Assembly: GCA_944326625.1 (NCBI GenBank)
Contig: CALVER010000066.1
Coordinates: 1-7,420 of the forward strand
Source: Candidatus Gastranaerophilales bacterium
Lineage (GTDB): Bacteria > Cyanobacteriota > Vampirovibrionia > Gastranaerophilales > Gastranaerophilaceae
DNA length: 7,420 nt
Direction of reading: 5' to 3'
Part shown: one piece after another, positions 5,991-7,420 of the stretch
Layout: each line of letters opens with the position of its first letter
Numbering within the stretch: the stretch's first letter is position 1
Notes under the pieces: generated by a model
Told to the model about the DNA's origin: nothing
Databases searched by the model: none
What the model saw: only the letters and a program-made list of their open reading frames with translations
Translations under genes and position numbers: made by a program

Positions 5991-6816
5991 ACATACCTGA
6001 TACATCCGGAAGATCAATACTTTTTAAACGTTGTTCAATTCTCCTGTACCATTTTAAATGCTGTTTAAAAAGAATTTTGTATTCGCCCAAATCTCCGGTT
6101 GAAATTTCTTTCATCTGGTTATCACAAACTTCTTCCATTGATTTTTCAAGCACATGGGTGAATTCTTTTCTGTCTACATTCGGATCTGCAAGTTCAATCC
6201 TTTTCCCGAATTCAACAAGAACTTCCGGTCTGTTATCTCTCAAAAAGCAATAATCAATTGCTATAGGAATAAGGTTGATTTTTCCGTATTTTTTCACGGC
6301 GTTTTGCGCTATATATGCAAGTCCTGTTTGAAATTCAATCGGCCTGAAATGCGGTGGTCTTATTATGCCCTGCGGAAAAATAAACAAAATATTCCTTAAA
6401 TCTTTTAATAATTCAATTGAATATTTTAATGCTTTCATTGCTGACTGCGGTGATTTTTTACATACGGAATAGGCGCCTCCGCGTCTTAAGAGCGGAAATC
6501 TGTTTAATTCTTCCACCATTAAACGAATTTCTTTATGGCAGATTCTGTGTGAAATATTGTATAAAACGATTCCGTCCCACCAGTTGCAGTGCGGTGCATA
6601 AATAATCGTCGGATATTTTTCGTCGCGGTTAAAATAATTTTCGGCATTTTTGTATCTGAATGCATAAAATCTGTTCTGAAGCATGTTAAAAAAGAACAAA
6701 CTTGCAATTGTCAGCCAAAATTTATTCGTTTTGGCGGGCTTAAAAACTTCGTCTTTATTGCGTAATTTTGTTGGTGGTATGTCCGAATATAAATGTTCTT
6801 CCGCGGTTGTTTTCAT
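5989..6816 (-). CDS. PlsC-type lysophospholipid acyltransferase
   Basis: A membrane-associated enzyme of the 1-acyl-glycerol-3-phosphate acyltransferase superfamily, which moves an acyl chain onto a lysophospholipid or related lipid acceptor. The 275 residues show the catalytic H-x4-D motif (His76 to Asp81, H-C-N-W-W-D), motif II-like R-R-G-G-A-Y-S-V (111-118), motif III F-P-Q-G (147-150) and motif IV I-P-I-A-I (183-187). A hydrophobic segment near 32-46 may anchor it. Motif III has Gln in place of the usual Glu; from memory this is typical of a subfamily that also has the N-W-W-D-G form of motif I, so it is probably still active. The acceptor cannot be told. GGAG (6832-6829) lies 12 nt before the ATG, somewhat far. 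It stands alone, convergent to the 571-residue gene. Confidence 0.88.
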   Translation of the reverse strand: MKTTAEEHLYSDIPPTKLRNKDEVFKPAKTNKFWLTIASLFFFNMLQNRFYAFRYKNAENYFNRDEKYPTIIYAPHCNWWDGIVLYNISHRICHKEIRLMVEELNRFPLLRRGGAYSVCKKSPQSAMKALKYSIELLKDLRNILFIFPQGIIRPPHFRPIEFQTGLAYIAQNAVKKYGKINLIPIAIDYCFLRDNRPEVLVEFGKRIELADPNVDRKEFTHVLEKSMEEVCDNQMKEISTGDLGEYKILFKQHLKWYRRIEQRLKSIDLPDVSGM

Positions 6817-6863
6817 AAAGTCATTGTACTCCGACCAAAATTAATGTAAAACACTTCAAGCTT

Positions 6864-6879
6864 AGTTTTTAAGAAAACT
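6864..6879. promoter_or_regulatory. short inverted repeat resembling a metalloregulator box
   Basis: AGTTTT (6864-6869), TAAG, AAAACT (6874-6879) form a 16-bp palindrome in the 133-bp region between the divergent acyltransferase and regulator genes. The A-A-A-C-T and A-G-T-T-T outer arms recall the MntR-type box. It lies 35 bp upstream of the regulator's -35, so any control would have to act from there or on the acyltransferase gene. AT-rich sequence makes such short repeats common by chance. Confidence 0.25.
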
Positions 6880-6913
6880 TTACCAAACATATATTACAGC
6901 GCTTTTTAAAATT

Positions 6914-6942
6914 TTGCAAGTTTTTGAAGTTTATACTATAAT
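6914..6942 (+). promoter_or_regulatory. strong sigma70-type promoter for the DtxR/MntR-family gene
   Basis: TTGCAA (6914-6919) and TATAAT (6937-6942) are separated by exactly 17 bp. The predicted transcription start, about 7 nt beyond the -10, falls at 6949-6950, which is the A of the start codon. There is no Shine-Dalgarno ahead of that codon, so the message is predicted to be leaderless. Confidence 0.8.
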
Positions 6943-6949
6943 TCAGTTT

Positions 6950-7324
6950 ATGGAAAAGCTTTCAAAAAGTCAGGAAGATTATCTGGAAGAAATATACGTT
7001 CAGGTCTTGGAAAGTGGTGTTGCAAAGGTTACGGATATTTCCAGAGCATTAAATGTAAAAAAAGCCTCTGTTACGTCTGCTTTAATCCAGCTTTCAGCAA
7101 AAGGTCTGATTAATTACGCACCATATAGTGCCGTTACTTTGACTCAATCGGGAGAAAAGCTTGCCAAAAAGATTTTATCAAAACATAAAGTATTAAACGA
7201 ATTGTTTTCAGGAATTTTGAAACTTGACGACGCGGCGGAAATTGCGTGCGCGCTTGAACATTTGATTTCCGATAAAAATTTGGATAAAATTAATAAATTT
7301 GTTGCCAAATTTTCAAATAAATGA
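6950..7324 (+). CDS. DtxR/MntR-family metal-dependent transcriptional regulator
   Basis: A 124-residue iron- or manganese-responsive repressor: an N-terminal winged helix-turn-helix (about 5-66, with recognition helix near 37-50) and the dimerisation and metal-binding domain (about 67-124). There is no C-terminal SH3-like domain, as in MntR. Aligning by eye, the metal ligands are Asp10, Glu13, His79, Cys100, Glu103 and His104. Asp10 and Glu13 match MntR, while Cys100 with E-H matches DtxR Cys102-x-x-Glu105-His106 where MntR has Glu99. The metal is therefore unclear. The ATG at 6950 is chosen because M-E-K-L-S-K-S-Q-E-D-Y-L is a typical family start; the upstream TTG start at 6914 would lie in the promoter. 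The gene at 7354 follows by 29 nt and may be co-transcribed. Confidence 0.9.
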   Translation: MEKLSKSQEDYLEEIYVQVLESGVAKVTDISRALNVKKASVTSALIQLSAKGLINYAPYSAVTLTQSGEKLAKKILSKHKVLNELFSGILKLDDAAEIACALEHLISDKNLDKINKFVAKFSNK

Positions 7325-7353
7325 TATGATTATAAAAAAGAAGGAGAAAAGCA

Positions 7354-7401
7354 ATGGAAAACAAAGGATTTTTGCAAAACGGGGGGGGGCGTCTCCTCTA
7401 G
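7354..7401 (+). CDS. start of an unidentified gene, broken at a poly-G tract
   Basis: AAGGAG (7341-7346) with a 7-nt spacer precedes an ATG at 7354. It reads MENKGFLQN and then nine Gs, giving G-G-G-R-L-L and a stop at 7399-7401. Only nine codons (7354-7380) look native, too few to identify the product. It lies 29 nt after the regulator gene and could be its partner or target. With one extra G the frame stays open to the window end (G-G-G-A-S-P-L-G-T-D), so either an indel in the tract or an artefactual join explains the break. Confidence 0.6.
   Translation: MENKGFLQNGGGRLL
7381..7389. repeat. 9-nt poly-G tract
   Basis: Nine Gs interrupt the gene that starts at 7354, mirroring the 11-C tract at 68-78. 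The 31 bases beyond it show nothing recognisable. Confidence 0.9.
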
Positions 7402-7420
7402 GTACTGATAGTAAGGGTTT

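Noticed and set aside
6822..6833. ATG (6824-6822, minus) closer to the GGAG than the chosen acyltransferase start
   Set aside because: It reads M-T-L and a stop, out of frame with the acyltransferase; too short to call a leader peptide.
6914..6949. TTG start extending the DtxR/MntR-family protein by 12 residues
   Set aside because: This stretch is the -35/-10 promoter itself, and family proteins begin near the Met at 6950.
1..7420. CRISPR array, tRNA, rRNA, riboswitch or transposase
   Set aside because: No regularly spaced repeats, cloverleaf, conserved RNA core or transposase motif was seen.

Overview
This AT-rich window carries a compact minus-strand operon for a flagellar/type III secretion export gate, a divergent large gene of unknown function, a convergent lipid acyltransferase gene, a metalloregulator gene, and the first codons of two more genes at the outer edges. 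FliP/FliO-type sequences, the low GC, and the terminal helices of the large protein (from memory, like hypothetical proteins of gut Gastranaerophilales/Melainabacteria, sister group of Cyanobacteria) suggest an uncultured gut or anaerobic bacterium. That assignment is an inference, not proven by the sequence.

Layout. 1-115: a dispersed-type palindrome, an 11-C tract and the start of a minus-strand gene with its own promoter (148-176). 182-4053 (minus): fliM/fliN-like fusion, fliO, fliP, fliQ with a long tail, a small exported protein, then fliR, packed with gaps of 14, 9, 8 and 2 nt and a 1-nt overlap, so almost certainly one transcript. 4054-4246: divergent intergenic region with an inverted repeat. 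4247-5962 (plus): 571-residue unknown protein. 5961-5990: symmetrical bidirectional terminator. 5989-6816 (minus): PlsC-type acyltransferase. 6950-7324 (plus): DtxR/MntR-family regulator behind a near-consensus promoter that predicts a leaderless mRNA. 7354 onward: start of another gene, lost at a 9-G tract.

How it fits together. FliP, FliQ and FliR form the inner-membrane export gate, and FliO is its flagellar-type assembly factor. The fliM/fliN-like protein has the two-SpoA-domain layout of injectisome SctQ. It also has a strong in-frame internal Shine-Dalgarno plus ATG placed exactly to make a separate 136-residue FliN-like product. Together with the FliQ tail, the exported protein wedged between fliQ and fliR, and the divergent 571-residue protein (a possible secreted substrate), this looks like an unusual type III export apparatus mixing flagellar and injectisome traits.

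Both window edges show a good ribosome binding site, 9-12 sensible codons, then an outward-reading poly-G tract and unrelated sequence. This is most simply an assembly or sequencing artefact at contig ends, so sequence outside about 79-7380 should be treated with caution.
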